Of a stretch of DNA of 64,000 nt, positions 49,354 through 61,173 are shown piece after piece (the first letter of the stretch is position 1; the number at the start of each line of letters is the position of its first letter). Below the pieces are notes generated by a model, which saw only the letters and a program-made list of their open reading frames with translations, was not told the origin of the DNA and ran no database searches. The stretch lies in NCBI RefSeq assembly GCF_001541345.2, contig NZ_LMVL02000003.1, positions 496,001 through 560,000 on the forward strand, given 5' to 3'. A program made the translations under genes and the position numbers. This stretch comes from Gillisella vitis. GTDB lineage: Bacteria > Pseudomonadota > Alphaproteobacteria > Rhizobiales > Rhizobiaceae.

Positions 49354-49422
49354 ATCTAGCTTGTGCGGCGGTTGGTTCCAAAATTCTGTCCCAAACCTTG
49401 TCGATTATCTCAACGCAATTGG

Positions 49423-51039
49423 TCAATACGCGACGAGCGCCACGCCTTCACCGCGTGGGTCGTGAGCGCCTGCCATGCTGCCATCTGGGGTGATGGCGAT
49501 AACGCCTGCCTGACCGGCGATTGGGCTTTGCGGCTCGATGGGTGCGAGCTGGTGGCCGAGATCGGCGAGACGGTCGAGGACGGGCTGGCCGCAATCGGCT
49601 TCGATTTTCAAACTGTCGCGGCTGTCGGAAAACGTTTTGCCCAGTAAGAACCGTGGTCCAGCCAAGGCTTGCGCGGGAGGTTGCGCATAATCAATCAGCC
49701 GCGTCAGCAGCATCGCCAGAGTTTGCGGCTGACCGTCGGCGCCTTGGGTGCCATAGATCAGCGCCGGTTTGCCGTCGTGCAGGGCAAGTCCGGGGTTGAG
49801 GGTGTAGAACGGTCGTTTTCCCGGTTGCAGGAAATTGGGGCTTTGCGGATCAAGGGAGAAAGCCGCACCCCGGTTTTGCCAGAGAATGCCGGTATCGCCA
49901 ACGACAACGCCGCTGCCCCAATCGAAATAGGTGCTTTGCAAGGTGCTGACGCTTTGACCCGCAGCGTCGGTGGCGCCGAAAAACACCGTGTCTCCGGTTC
50001 GGTAGGGATTTGGCCAGTCCAGCGCCCGGTCTGGGTTGATGGCCCTGGCGGCCTGTTGCAATCGCTCAGCCGACAGCCATTGCTGCACGGGTTGATCGGC
50101 AAAATCCGGATCGGCGATCCGGTCGCGGGTCAGGAAAGCCTGTTTGACCGCCTCAACGACCAGATGCAGATGCTGGGCGCTGCCAGGAGCGAGGGCGGAA
50201 AGGTCGAAATGCTGGAGAATGCCCATGATCGCAAGAGTGGAGATCCCTTGTGTTGGCGGTGGCGGCGCGAGAAGCTCCAGCCCGCGATAGGATAGACGCG
50301 CCGGTTCTACCTGCCGCGTGCGTGTTGCCGCCAGATCGGCAAGGGTGAGCGGTGATCCGGCTGCCCTAAGCCCCTCGGCGATGCGCTGGGCGAGGGTGCC
50401 TTGGTAAAAACTGCGCGCGCCATGGCTGGCAATATCCTCCAGGGAGCGGGCCAACTCAGGCTGGCGAAAGATTTCCCCTGGGGCAAAGGGCTGTCCATTG
50501 TTGAAAAACAGGTTGATGAAGCCTGGCCAGTCGGCCAGCACGTCCTTGCGCATATCGAGCCAGAAGCCTTGCGAACGACTGACGGGAAACCCTTGATGCG
50601 CATGGTGAATGGCATCCTGCAACAGATCGCCGAACACCTGTTTGCCACCCCAATACTCAGTGGAATAGCGGTGAACGGCCTCCCAGGCATCGACGGTGGC
50701 GGCGGTGGTCAGGGTCGAAAACGGACCACGCAACGGAATACTGTCGCCGGTAAAATCCGGTAGCTTTGCGGCTGCTTGACCGATTCCCATAAAACAGGTC
50801 TGGCGGCCCTGCCGGTCGGCCAGAACCCAGACTGAGTCGCCGCCAAGGCCGCAGAAATGCGGGTAGACGACGGCAATGGTGCTGGCCATGGCGATGGCCG
50901 CTTCCGCTGCGGTACCGCCGCGTTCCAGAACGGCCAGTCCGGCAGCGCTTGCCAGCGGATGCGGGCTGGTGACCATTCCAGTGTCAGGGCCGGAAGCAGC
51001 GTGTGTCGTGGGGGAAATGGGATGAGATGCAGAGGGCAT
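49423..51039 (-). CDS. Gamma-glutamyltransferase family protein (YwrD-like)
   Basis: The 538-residue Ntn-hydrolase is expected to self-cleave before the nucleophile Thr in GDTVFFGATDAAGQSVSTLQS; the usual TTH context is changed to DTV, as in YwrD-type members. GLGGDSVW at the N-terminus and GTQGADGQPQTLAMLL near the C-terminus are family motifs. No clear signal peptide is present, so it may be cytosolic. Two amidohydrolases are divergent from it. The substrate need not be glutathione. Confidence 0.87.
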   Translation of the reverse strand: MPSASHPISPTTHAASGPDTGMVTSPHPLASAAGLAVLERGGTAAEAAIAMASTIAVVYPHFCGLGGDSVWVLADRQGRQTCFMGIGQAAAKLPDFTGDSIPLRGPFSTLTTAATVDAWEAVHRYSTEYWGGKQVFGDLLQDAIHHAHQGFPVSRSQGFWLDMRKDVLADWPGFINLFFNNGQPFAPGEIFRQPELARSLEDIASHGARSFYQGTLAQRIAEGLRAAGSPLTLADLAATRTRQVEPARLSYRGLELLAPPPPTQGISTLAIMGILQHFDLSALAPGSAQHLHLVVEAVKQAFLTRDRIADPDFADQPVQQWLSAERLQQAARAINPDRALDWPNPYRTGDTVFFGATDAAGQSVSTLQSTYFDWGSGVVVGDTGILWQNRGAAFSLDPQSPNFLQPGKRPFYTLNPGLALHDGKPALIYGTQGADGQPQTLAMLLTRLIDYAQPPAQALAGPRFLLGKTFSDSRDSLKIEADCGQPVLDRLADLGHQLAPIEPQSPIAGQAGVIAITPDGSMAGAHDPRGEGVALVAY

Positions 51040-51211
51040 GGGTACGTTCCGGCAAGAGGCGGGGAATAATCAACTCCAAGCCTGACACGGAACACCAAAT
51101 TACCGCAATCCTGACTTTGCTTTAAACCTCGCCTCCGGCCAGGAAATACGCCATGATCCGCCCCGTATTACGCCTGTTTGATTGCCCATCTGTCTGAAAG
51201 CCAATCCTTCC

Positions 51212-52411
51212 ATGAGCGCAACTCTCGTCGTTTTCAATGCCCGCAATGGTCTCGGTGATCCCGTTGATATCGTTATTGCCGGGTCTACAATTGCCGCTAT
51301 CGGTCCAGCGGCGGGTGAGGGCGTTTCAACGGAAAAGCCACGGATCGATGCACGTGGTGGTCTGGTCCTGCCCGGACTGGTCGATGGTCATGTGCATCTG
51401 GATAAGACGCTGATCGGCATGCCGTTCATTGCCCATATTCCAGGAGGCACGGTCGCCGAGCGGATCCGGGCCGAAAAAGCGCTTCGCCGCTCGCTGCCCT
51501 TGCCGGTCGAGGTGCGGGGTGGAAAGCTGCTGGAGAAAATGGCGGCTTACGGCACAGTTGCCTGCCGCAGCCATGCCGATATCGATACTGAGGTCGGGTT
51601 GGCAGGGCTGGAAGCCATTCTGTCCCTCAAGCAAAGCCATGGTCATCTGGTGGATATTCAAACGGTGGCGTTTCCACAGTCCGGCGTACTGGCCGATCCT
51701 GGCACCGCCGATCTGCTGGAGCAGGCGGTCAAGGCAGGGGCGGACCTGATCGGTGGTCTCGACCCAGCCGGAATAGACGATGACATCACCGGCCATCTCA
51801 ACGCGATTTTTGCCATCGCAGGCCGTCACGGCGTGGGAGTGGATCTGCATCTGCACGATCCGGGTCCGCTCGGCGCGTTCGAAATCCGCCAGATCGCCAA
51901 ACGGGCTTTGGCGCATGGCCTTCAAGGCAAATGCGCCGTCAGCCATGCCTATTGCCTGGGCGCGCTGGATGATATGGATTTCGGGCGCACAGCGGAAGCG
52001 CTGGCGCGCGCCGATGTGGCGATCATGACCACCGGTCCTGGCGATACCAGCATGCCGCCGATCAAGCGGCTGAAAGCTGCGGGCGTGCGGGTATTTTCCG
52101 GCAATGATAATATCCGCGATGCTTGGTCGCCACTCGGCAATGGTGACCTCTTGGAGCGGGCGAGCATTCTCTGCGACCGACAGAATTTTCGCGCCGATGC
52201 CGATCTTGAACATGCCTTCGCGATGGTCAGCACCCTGTCGGCGCAGGTTTTAGGACGCAGCAGTGCGGCACTCGGCAAAGGCAGCCCAGCGGATTTCATC
52301 ATCCTACCGGTGGCCTCGATTGCTGAAGCTGTGGCAGCGCGCCCGATGGAGCGCATGGTGTTCAACGCGGGCGTGCTGGTTGCCAGCAACGGTAATCTTG
52401 TCGTCTCGTGA
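51212..52411 (+). CDS. Amidohydrolase, cytosine deaminase-like (1)
   Basis: The 399-residue metal-dependent hydrolase has LPGLVDGHVHLDKT (metal-binding HxH), SHADIDTEVG, DLHLHDPGPLG, VSHAYCLG and VFSGNDNIRDAWSP, the CodA/atrazine chlorohydrolase-like pattern. The ATG at 51212 (MSATLVVFNARNG) fits the family start. A related amidohydrolase follows 117 nt downstream. Likely substrates are cyclic amides, ureides or deaminable bases, but the sequence does not decide. Confidence 0.9.
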   Translation: MSATLVVFNARNGLGDPVDIVIAGSTIAAIGPAAGEGVSTEKPRIDARGGLVLPGLVDGHVHLDKTLIGMPFIAHIPGGTVAERIRAEKALRRSLPLPVEVRGGKLLEKMAAYGTVACRSHADIDTEVGLAGLEAILSLKQSHGHLVDIQTVAFPQSGVLADPGTADLLEQAVKAGADLIGGLDPAGIDDDITGHLNAIFAIAGRHGVGVDLHLHDPGPLGAFEIRQIAKRALAHGLQGKCAVSHAYCLGALDDMDFGRTAEALARADVAIMTTGPGDTSMPPIKRLKAAGVRVFSGNDNIRDAWSPLGNGDLLERASILCDRQNFRADADLEHAFAMVSTLSAQVLGRSSAALGKGSPADFIILPVASIAEAVAARPMERMVFNAGVLVASNGNLVVS

Positions 52412-52528
52412 CGGTCGCTAATCCATGGGATGTCGTGGTCATGGGATATCGTTTGCAGATGGGAAGAGATTTCATGCGGCAGAGACGGTGGCTGGGTGAT
52501 TGCCAGCCGAAGAGGGGAATGAAAACGC

Positions 52529-53749
52529 ATGGCGATTGATTTCGTGTTGCGCCGCGCCAGGCTGCCGTTGTCGGCGCAGCCGCTGGACATCGCTTTCGAG
52601 TCGGGACGGATCGTTGCGCTCGAAGCGGATTTCCGTTGTGATGCGCCGCAGGAGGATGCGGCAGGCCGGTTGGTCTGCGCCGGATTGATCGAAACCCATC
52701 TTCATCTCGACAAGGCAGGCATCATCGGGCGCTGCCGGGTGTGTAGCGGAACGCTGGCGGAAGCCGTGTCGGAGACCTCGAAAGCCAAGCAGGCCTTTAC
52801 CGAGGAGGATGTCTATGCCCGCGCCGCCGATGTCGTGGAACGGGCGATCGTCCAAGGCACGACCCGGATCAGGACATTCGTGGAAATCGATCCACGCGCC
52901 GGTTTCCGGTCGTTTTCGGCTATCCGCAAGCTGAAGGCCGATTACGCCCATCTTGTGGATATCGAAATCTGCGCCTTTGCCCAGGAAGGGTTGACCAATG
53001 AGCCGGAAACCGAGCGGATGTTGGAAATCGCCTTGTCGCAAGGAGCCGATTTGATTGGTGGCTGCCCTTACACCGATCCAAGGCCCGCCGAGCATATTTC
53101 CCGAATTTTCGAGCTCGCGCAACGCTTCGATGTGCCTGCCGATTTCCACCTTGATTTCGATCTCGATCCTTCCGGTTCAAACCTGCCGACGGTCATTGCC
53201 CAGACGCTGGCACGTGGCTACCAAGGCAGGGTGTCCGTCGGCCATGTCACCAAGCTTTCCGCAATTTCTCCCGACGAAGTGGAGCGGGTGGCAAAGCGAT
53301 TGGCCGAAGCAGGTATTACCGTGACGGTTCTGCCTGCCACCGACCTGTTTCTGACTGGTCGGGATATCGACCATCTTTGCCCAAGGGGAGTTGCTCCGGC
53401 ACATCTTCTGGCTCGTCAGGGGGTGAATGTCACCATCTCGACCAATAATGTCCTCAACCCGTTTACGCCGTTCGGCGATGTCTCGCTGATGCGGATGGCC
53501 AATCTCTACGCCAATGTTGCCCAACTGGCGACGCCTGCGGATCTGAACCAGGTCTTCGAGATGATCACCCGCTATCCGGCCCGGCTGATGGGCTTGGATG
53601 AGCAACTGAAGGTCGGGGCTGCGGCTGATCTTGTCCTGTTTGATGCCGTCTCCGGTGCCGAGGCCGTGGCGACGATTGCGCCTGCGGTAACTGGTTGGAA
53701 AGGCGGGGTAAAGACGTTCGAACGCAAGCCGCCGCAGCTCTATCGGTAA
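52529..53749 (+). CDS. Amidohydrolase, cytosine deaminase-like (2)
   Basis: The 406-residue metal-dependent hydrolase is a distant paralogue of the preceding gene: CAGLIETHLHLDKAG (HxH), FVEIDPRAGFRS, DFHLDFDLD, VGHVTKLSA and ISTNNVLNPFTPFGD. The ATG at 52529 follows GAGGGG. Paired genes suggest successive hydrolytic steps or different substrates in one catabolic route. Specificity is unknown. Confidence 0.9.
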   Translation: MAIDFVLRRARLPLSAQPLDIAFESGRIVALEADFRCDAPQEDAAGRLVCAGLIETHLHLDKAGIIGRCRVCSGTLAEAVSETSKAKQAFTEEDVYARAADVVERAIVQGTTRIRTFVEIDPRAGFRSFSAIRKLKADYAHLVDIEICAFAQEGLTNEPETERMLEIALSQGADLIGGCPYTDPRPAEHISRIFELAQRFDVPADFHLDFDLDPSGSNLPTVIAQTLARGYQGRVSVGHVTKLSAISPDEVERVAKRLAEAGITVTVLPATDLFLTGRDIDHLCPRGVAPAHLLARQGVNVTISTNNVLNPFTPFGDVSLMRMANLYANVAQLATPADLNQVFEMITRYPARLMGLDEQLKVGAAADLVLFDAVSGAEAVATIAPAVTGWKGGVKTFERKPPQLYR

Positions 53750-53848
53750 CATCGAAATGTCGGAATGCGGTCATCTCTCCGTCATGTTTTCATGGTGATG
53801 TCCTTCTGATTTTCCGTTAGAGTTTTTCCTTCTATTTCAGGAGCTTGC

Positions 53849-54529
53849 ATGCGTTTGTTATTCCTGCCAGCTGTGGTTGCCGCCATGACCGTTTCTTCCC
53901 TGAGCCTTGCTGCCGCGCCCGCCTCCTGGCCGGATACGCCTGTGTCGCGGTTGCAGGCGCTTGCCGTATTGCAAACGCTGAATGCCGACCTGCTGAGCCA
54001 TGACAGTGCGACGCTGACGTTGGACCGCTGGTGCAGCACCCATAAGCTAGCGGATGGAGCAAAAATTATTGCCGAGCGGGTAAAGGATGTCGACAAGCCC
54101 GCCACGGGTGAGATCCGCGCGGCGCTCAAAGTCGCCGATGGTGACAAGGTCGGCTATCGCCGCGTGCGGCTGAAATGCGGCGACCGTATCCTGTCTGAAG
54201 CCGACAATTGGTATGTGCCGGCCCGGTTGACGGATGACATGAACAAGGTGCTCGACACGACCGATGGTGCGTTTGGCAGGGTGGTGCAGCCTTTGCATTT
54301 CCAGCGGCACACGATATCTGCCGAGCTGTTGTGGAAGCCGCTGCCCGAAGGATGGGAGATGGGCAGCTCGGTGCCACCGGCCAGCGGCAATCCCTTGTCG
54401 GTGCCGGACTATGTTCTCCAGCACAAGGCATTGCTGAGTGTGCCGGATGGAACGCCGATCAGCATGGTGGTGGAAACCTATCGCCGCGACCTGCTTGATT
54501 TTACGCCACCGAAGTTCGATACCAATTAG
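53849..54529 (+). CDS. Secreted chorismate lyase (UbiC)-like protein
   Basis: The 226-residue protein has a signal peptide (MRLLFLPAVVAAMTVSSLSL, cleavage after LAAAPA). The rest resembles the UbiC/UTRA fold: RVRLKCGDRILSEADNWYVPARL, TTDGAFGRVVQPL and SMVVETYRRDLL parallel the substrate-binding, PLGR and final Glu regions of chorismate pyruvate-lyase. UbiC itself is cytosolic and makes 4-hydroxybenzoate for ubiquinone, so a secreted version is odd. The similarity is by eye, and a catalytic role is not established. Confidence 0.7.
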   Translation: MRLLFLPAVVAAMTVSSLSLAAAPASWPDTPVSRLQALAVLQTLNADLLSHDSATLTLDRWCSTHKLADGAKIIAERVKDVDKPATGEIRAALKVADGDKVGYRRVRLKCGDRILSEADNWYVPARLTDDMNKVLDTTDGAFGRVVQPLHFQRHTISAELLWKPLPEGWEMGSSVPPASGNPLSVPDYVLQHKALLSVPDGTPISMVVETYRRDLLDFTPPKFDTN

Positions 54530-54571
54530 TACCGATATCGTTGACGATCGGCAGTTCGTATGCCTTTTGAA

Positions 54572-54604
54572 AATATCTCAAGCATTTGATGTATTTGAGA
54601 TATT
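54572..54604. repeat. Dyad element, copy B (shared with 39.2 kb)
   Basis: AATATCTCAA (54572-54581) and TTGAGATATT (54595-54604) are perfect 10-bp arms around 13 nt. The core matches the reverse complement of 39180-39209 with one mismatch over about 29 nt. It lies in the 252-nt gap before the VOC-kdsA-eno genes; nothing else was recognised there. Confidence 0.7.
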
Positions 54605-54781
54605 TGTAGTGCTTTCAGGGCTCGGGGATGTGTTCATATCTTCGAGCCTTGCTGCGTCATTCCTTGAATCGGTTGCGGTTTAAGAAGAAAATTATGCAGC
54701 AGATATAAAGCTTAGTTCACAATATATGGCGCATTAAGCTCGCCGTAACCTAACGTCATCGCTCCACAGTGAGTTTTCAAA

Positions 54782-55633
54782 ATGTCCAACACAAATGCTC
54801 GTCCTGTCGATCATCTGGTGCTTTCCGTGGAAACGCTGGAGGCGGCGCGAAACCGCCTGACCGCTCTTGGCTTCACGGTCGCGCCGGACGGACGTCATCC
54901 ATTCGGCACCATCAATGCCTGTGTGTTTCTGGCCGATGGGATCTATCTGGAGCCATTGGCGATCGGCGACAGCAATGCTGTCGATGTGGCCTATGCTGAA
55001 GGCAATGCATTTTTGGCGCATGACCGGATATTCCGCCAAGGGCATGCCGAGGGCGTCTCGGCTATCGTCACGGCCTCCAACGATGCCAGCGCCGACCATG
55101 AAGTTTTTGTTGCTGCCGGAATGAAGGGCGGCAAAATGCTGGAATTTTCGCGGCCTGTGCGGCTGCCGGATGGCAGCGAAACGGTTGCCAGTTTCAGACT
55201 CGCCTTCGCAGCTCGGGAGGTGGAGCCATTCTTCCTGTTCACCTGCGAGCGGATCGATCCGCTTCCGGCCGATCGCAGCGCGCTTGAAAGCCATGCCAAT
55301 GGTGTCACAGGACTGAGACGAGTGTTTTTTTATGCGCCCCAGCCGGACCTTTATGCTGGATGGTGGCAGACGGTTTTTGGTGCCAAGGGCAGGCAAACCA
55401 CCAATGGAATGGCCTTCGACGCCGCAAACCTGTCGATGGAAATCATTTCCGGCGAGACCAAGAACAAGGCCCTGGTGGCCGAGGCACTGGTGTTTACGGT
55501 TGCTGATCTTGAGGTGACAGCGGCGGTTCTGGCTGCTAATGGCGTTGCCCATGAGAGACTAGCGGGCGGCATTACCGTCCCGGCTGCGCCCGGACAGGGC
55601 GTTGCCTTTCTGTTTGAGGAGAATACGCCATGA
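54782..55633 (+). CDS. VOC-family (glyoxalase-like) protein
   Basis: The 283-residue protein opens with [44 protein letters not shown], the Glyoxalase-3-like VOC form, and has a second partial repeat near the C-terminus ([27 protein letters not shown]). It is cytosolic with unknown substrate. Its stop overlaps the kdsA start by 4 nt (ATGA), so the two are translationally coupled. Confidence 0.85.
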   Translation: MSNTNARPVDHLVLSVETLEAARNRLTALGFTVAPDGRHPFGTINACVFLADGIYLEPLAIGDSNAVDVAYAEGNAFLAHDRIFRQGHAEGVSAIVTASNDASADHEVFVAAGMKGGKMLEFSRPVRLPDGSETVASFRLAFAAREVEPFFLFTCERIDPLPADRSALESHANGVTGLRRVFFYAPQPDLYAGWWQTVFGAKGRQTTNGMAFDAANLSMEIISGETKNKALVAEALVFTVADLEVTAAVLAANGVAHERLAGGITVPAAPGQGVAFLFEENTP

Positions 55634-56484
55634 CCGCTTCTGCCCTGCCGAATGCAACCGTCACCATTGGCGAAGGCGCCAAGACGGTTTCCTTCTCCAA
55701 CAGTGCTAAAATTTCGCTGATCTGCGGTCCCTGCCAGATGGAAAGCCGCGAGCACGCTTTTATGATGGCGGGCGGGATCAAGGAAATCTGCGACAAACTC
55801 GGCATTGGCCTTGTCTATAAGTCCTCTTTCGATAAGGCCAACCGCACCTCGCTGAAGGCTGGACGCGGTATTGGCATCGAGCAGGGACTGGCGATCTTTG
55901 CCGACCTTAAAAAGGAATTTGGCTTTCCTGTCCTGACTGACATTCACAGCGAAGACCAGTGCGCCGAAGTGGCTGAAGTGGTCGATGTGTTACAGATCCC
56001 GGCCTTCCTGTGCCGCCAGACCGATCTTTTGATTGCTGCGGCAAAAACGGGCCGGGCGATGAATGTCAAGAAGGGCCAGTTTCTAGCGCCTTGGGACATG
56101 AAGAATGTGATGGAAAAGATCACGCTGTCCGGTAACCCCAATGTCATGCTGTGCGAGCGCGGCGCGTCCTTCGGCTATAACACGCTGGTCTCTGACATGC
56201 GCTCGCTGCCGATCATGGCAGGCATGGGTGCGCCGGTGATTTTCGATGCCACGCACTCGGTACAGCAACCGGGCGGGCAGGGTGGCTCCACCGGTGGCCA
56301 GCGCGAATTCGTGGAAACACTGGCACGCGCCGCCGTGGCGGTTGGCGTGGCGGGCCTCTTCATCGAATCGCATCAGGACCCTGACAATGCGCCGTCTGAC
56401 GGTCCCAATATGGTTTACCTGAAGGACCTTGAGCGCTTGTTGGAAAAGCTGCTGGCGTTCGACGCCGTCACCAAGGCGGCCTGA
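55630..56484 (+). CDS. kdsA: 3-deoxy-8-phosphooctulonate synthase (KDO8P synthase)
   Basis: The 284-residue enzyme condenses PEP with arabinose 5-phosphate to KDO 8-phosphate for lipopolysaccharide. Motifs [48 protein letters not shown] and [21 protein letters not shown] are canonical. The Cys in CGPCQME suggests the metal-dependent type is possible. It overlaps the VOC gene and precedes eno by 86 nt. Confidence 0.96.
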   Translation: MTASALPNATVTIGEGAKTVSFSNSAKISLICGPCQMESREHAFMMAGGIKEICDKLGIGLVYKSSFDKANRTSLKAGRGIGIEQGLAIFADLKKEFGFPVLTDIHSEDQCAEVAEVVDVLQIPAFLCRQTDLLIAAAKTGRAMNVKKGQFLAPWDMKNVMEKITLSGNPNVMLCERGASFGYNTLVSDMRSLPIMAGMGAPVIFDATHSVQQPGGQGGSTGGQREFVETLARAAVAVGVAGLFIESHQDPDNAPSDGPNMVYLKDLERLLEKLLAFDAVTKAA

Positions 56485-56504
56485 CCTAGACCATGTCATT
56501 GTAA

Positions 56505-57845
<1,341 letters not shown>

Positions 57846-57887
57846 TCCGGCTGGCGGAGCTGGTTGTTCCGCAACGATTTTTCACTC

Positions 57888-57920
57888 AAGCCCGCGCCGT
57901 GCAAACGGTGCGGGCTTTTT
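57888..57920 (+). terminator. Rho-independent terminator after eno
   Basis: AAGCCCGCGCCGT / ACGGTGCGGGCTT forms a 13-bp stem (one G-U) with GCAA loop, followed by TTT. Confidence 0.9.
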
Positions 57921-58026
57921 GCATTGAACTGGGGCCGAACTTTTTCGCAACAAGGTCAATACTCGGTTAAGCAAATGGCTCTAATGTCGATGCAAAGATG
58001 TTGTGCGTTGCAAGGCCAAATCGAGA

Positions 58027-58338
58027 ATGTGGACACGTCACCATAAGAACCGTAAATTTGGACGCCTGGTCCTTCCTGCCGTTACCATCGCCTTTATTGG
58101 CTATTTCGGCTATCACAGCATTCATGGCGATTACGGGTTGAAGGCCGGTGAGCATTTCGATGTCGTGCGGGCCGAGCGGAGCAAAGAGCTGGCAGTGCTC
58201 ATTCACGACCGCAAAAAGCTGGAAACGCAGGTAAAATTACTCAGCGATGGCTCGCTTGAGCGCGATATGATCGATGAGAAAGCCCGCTATCAGCTGAATA
58301 TGTCGCGTCCTGACGAGATCGTAATTTTCAATCGCTAG
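58027..58338 (+). CDS. ftsB: Cell-division protein FtsB/DivIC family
   Basis: The 103-residue septum formation initiator has a basic cytosolic start (MWTRHHKNRKFGR), one membrane helix (LVLPAVTIAFIGYFGYHSI) and a periplasmic coiled coil (residues about 45-75) ending in the DMIDEKARYQLNMSRPDEIV motif. It links FtsL and FtsQ in the divisome. Its position between eno and pdhA is conserved in alphaproteobacteria. The stop codon TAG lies inside the CTAG end of a palindromic element. Confidence 0.92.
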   Translation: MWTRHHKNRKFGRLVLPAVTIAFIGYFGYHSIHGDYGLKAGEHFDVVRAERSKELAVLIHDRKKLETQVKLLSDGSLERDMIDEKARYQLNMSRPDEIVIFNR

Positions 58339-58412
58339 TGGTCCGATTCCGACATTTGCCTCCGTTTGCAGCACCCTCGAGAGCAAATGTCGGAATCTCC
58401 AGGACCACTAGC
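58334..58412. repeat. Palindromic element 1 (inverted copy of element 2)
   Basis: The arms GCTAGTGGTCC (58334-58344) and GGACCACTAGC (58402-58412) enclose a second stem, GATTCCGACATTTGC (58345-58359) and GCAAATGTCGGAATC (58383-58397), with a 4-nt bulge TCCA and a 23-nt loop containing GCACCCTCGAG. The ftsB stop codon falls within the first arm. Confidence 0.85.
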
Positions 58413-58425
58413 AAGCCTATGTTTT

Positions 58426-58504
58426 CTAGTGGAATTTAAGAATTTGACATTTGATCCTCGAGGGTGCGGCAAGGGGGTATCAAATGTCAAATTCATTCCA
58501 CTAG
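58426..58504. repeat. Palindromic element 2 (inverted copy of element 1)
   Basis: The arms CTAGTGGAAT (58426-58435) and ATTCCACTAG (58495-58504) enclose AATTTGACATTTGAT (58441-58455) and ATCAAATGTCAAATT (58479-58493). The 23-nt loop contains CTCGAGGGTGC, the exact complement of the loop motif in element 1. The stems differ from element 1 by paired, compensating changes. The other ~200 nt up to pdhA are AT-rich and presumably hold its promoter. Confidence 0.85.
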
Positions 58505-58705
58505 TTTGAAACATTCCATTCGCGATAATGCCCGTGATATTTAGGGTATTATTAATTAACTGAAATCCAGTTAATCGGAAAAAATTATTAAATATCTGGT
58601 GTTTATACGGAATAGAAGGCATGCATTTAATGCATTGCGGCCTGTCCCATTCTTGCATATGGTGTGTGCCAATCAAAAACCCTTACACAACTCAGGGAGG
58701 GATGA

Positions 58706-59752
58706 ATGGCACCGCGCAAAAACGCGACTGCTTCAGGCCGCAAACCGGCAGCAAAGCCTGTAAAAGGTGATTTCGCTGTGGGGACGATTGAAGAATTCGA
58801 CCGCGAAAAGGAGCTGAAAGCCTATCGCGAAATGCTTCTGATCCGCCGCTTCGAGGAGAAGGCCGGTCAGCTTTACGGCATGGGCTTCATCGGCGGTTTC
58901 TGTCACCTCTACATCGGCCAGGAAGCTGTCGTTGTCGGCATGCAGATGGCGCTGAAGCTTGGTGATCAGGTCATTACCGGCTATCGTGACCACGGCCATA
59001 TGCTGGCCTGCGGCATGAGCGCACGCGGTGTGATGGCCGAACTGACCGGGCGTCGCGGCGGCTTGTCGAAGGGCAAGGGCGGCTCCATGCATATGTTCTC
59101 CAAGGAGAAGCATTTCTACGGCGGTCACGGCATCGTCGGCGCCCAGGTGTCGCTCGGCACGGGTCTGGCCTTCGCCAACAAGTATCGCGGCAATGACAAT
59201 GTCTCTCTCGCCTATTTCGGCGATGGCGCGGCCAACCAGGGCCAGGTCTATGAGAGCTTCAACATGGCGCGCCTGTGGAACCTGCCGGTCATCTATGTGA
59301 TCGAGAACAACCGTTATGCCATGGGTACATCCGTTGCCCGCGCCTCGGCGCAGACGGATTTCTCCCAGCGCGGCGTGTCCTTCAACATCCCCGGCTTCAA
59401 GGTGGATGGCATGGATGTGCGCGCCGTCAAGGCTGCTGCCGTGCAGGCGGTCGAGCATTGCCGCGCCGGCAAGGGCCCGGTCATCCTGGAAATGGAAACC
59501 TATCGCTACCGCGGTCACTCCATGTCTGACCCGGCCAAATACCGCTCCAAGGACGAAGTGCAGAAAATGCGCTCCGAGCATGACCCGATCGAACAGGTCC
59601 GGCTGCGTCTCCTGGAAAAGGGTTGGGCCAACGAAGACGATCTCAAGCTGATCGACAAGGACGTGCGCGATATCGTCGCCGACAGCGCCGATTTCGCCCA
59701 AGCCGATCCGGAGCCGGATGCATCCGAGCTCTACACCGACATCCTGTTGTAA
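58706..59752 (+). CDS. pdhA: Pyruvate dehydrogenase E1 alpha subunit
   Basis: The 348-residue subunit binds thiamine diphosphate with E1 beta and decarboxylates pyruvate. The ThDP motif GDGAANQGQVYESFNMARLWNLPVIYVIENN and the phosphorylation-loop-like YRGHSMSDPAKYR are present. A basic Ala/Lys-rich N-terminus (about 20 residues) precedes the fold. GGGAGGG stands before the ATG. It leads the pdhABC - SGNH - YdcH - lpdA operon. Confidence 0.97.
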   Translation: MAPRKNATASGRKPAAKPVKGDFAVGTIEEFDREKELKAYREMLLIRRFEEKAGQLYGMGFIGGFCHLYIGQEAVVVGMQMALKLGDQVITGYRDHGHMLACGMSARGVMAELTGRRGGLSKGKGGSMHMFSKEKHFYGGHGIVGAQVSLGTGLAFANKYRGNDNVSLAYFGDGAANQGQVYESFNMARLWNLPVIYVIENNRYAMGTSVARASAQTDFSQRGVSFNIPGFKVDGMDVRAVKAAAVQAVEHCRAGKGPVILEMETYRYRGHSMSDPAKYRSKDEVQKMRSEHDPIEQVRLRLLEKGWANEDDLKLIDKDVRDIVADSADFAQADPEPDASELYTDILL

Positions 59753-59772
59753 GCGAGAGGGAGGGTTAGCCC

Positions 59773-61158
<1,386 letters not shown>

Positions 61159-61173
61159 GGGGAGGCGAGGCAT

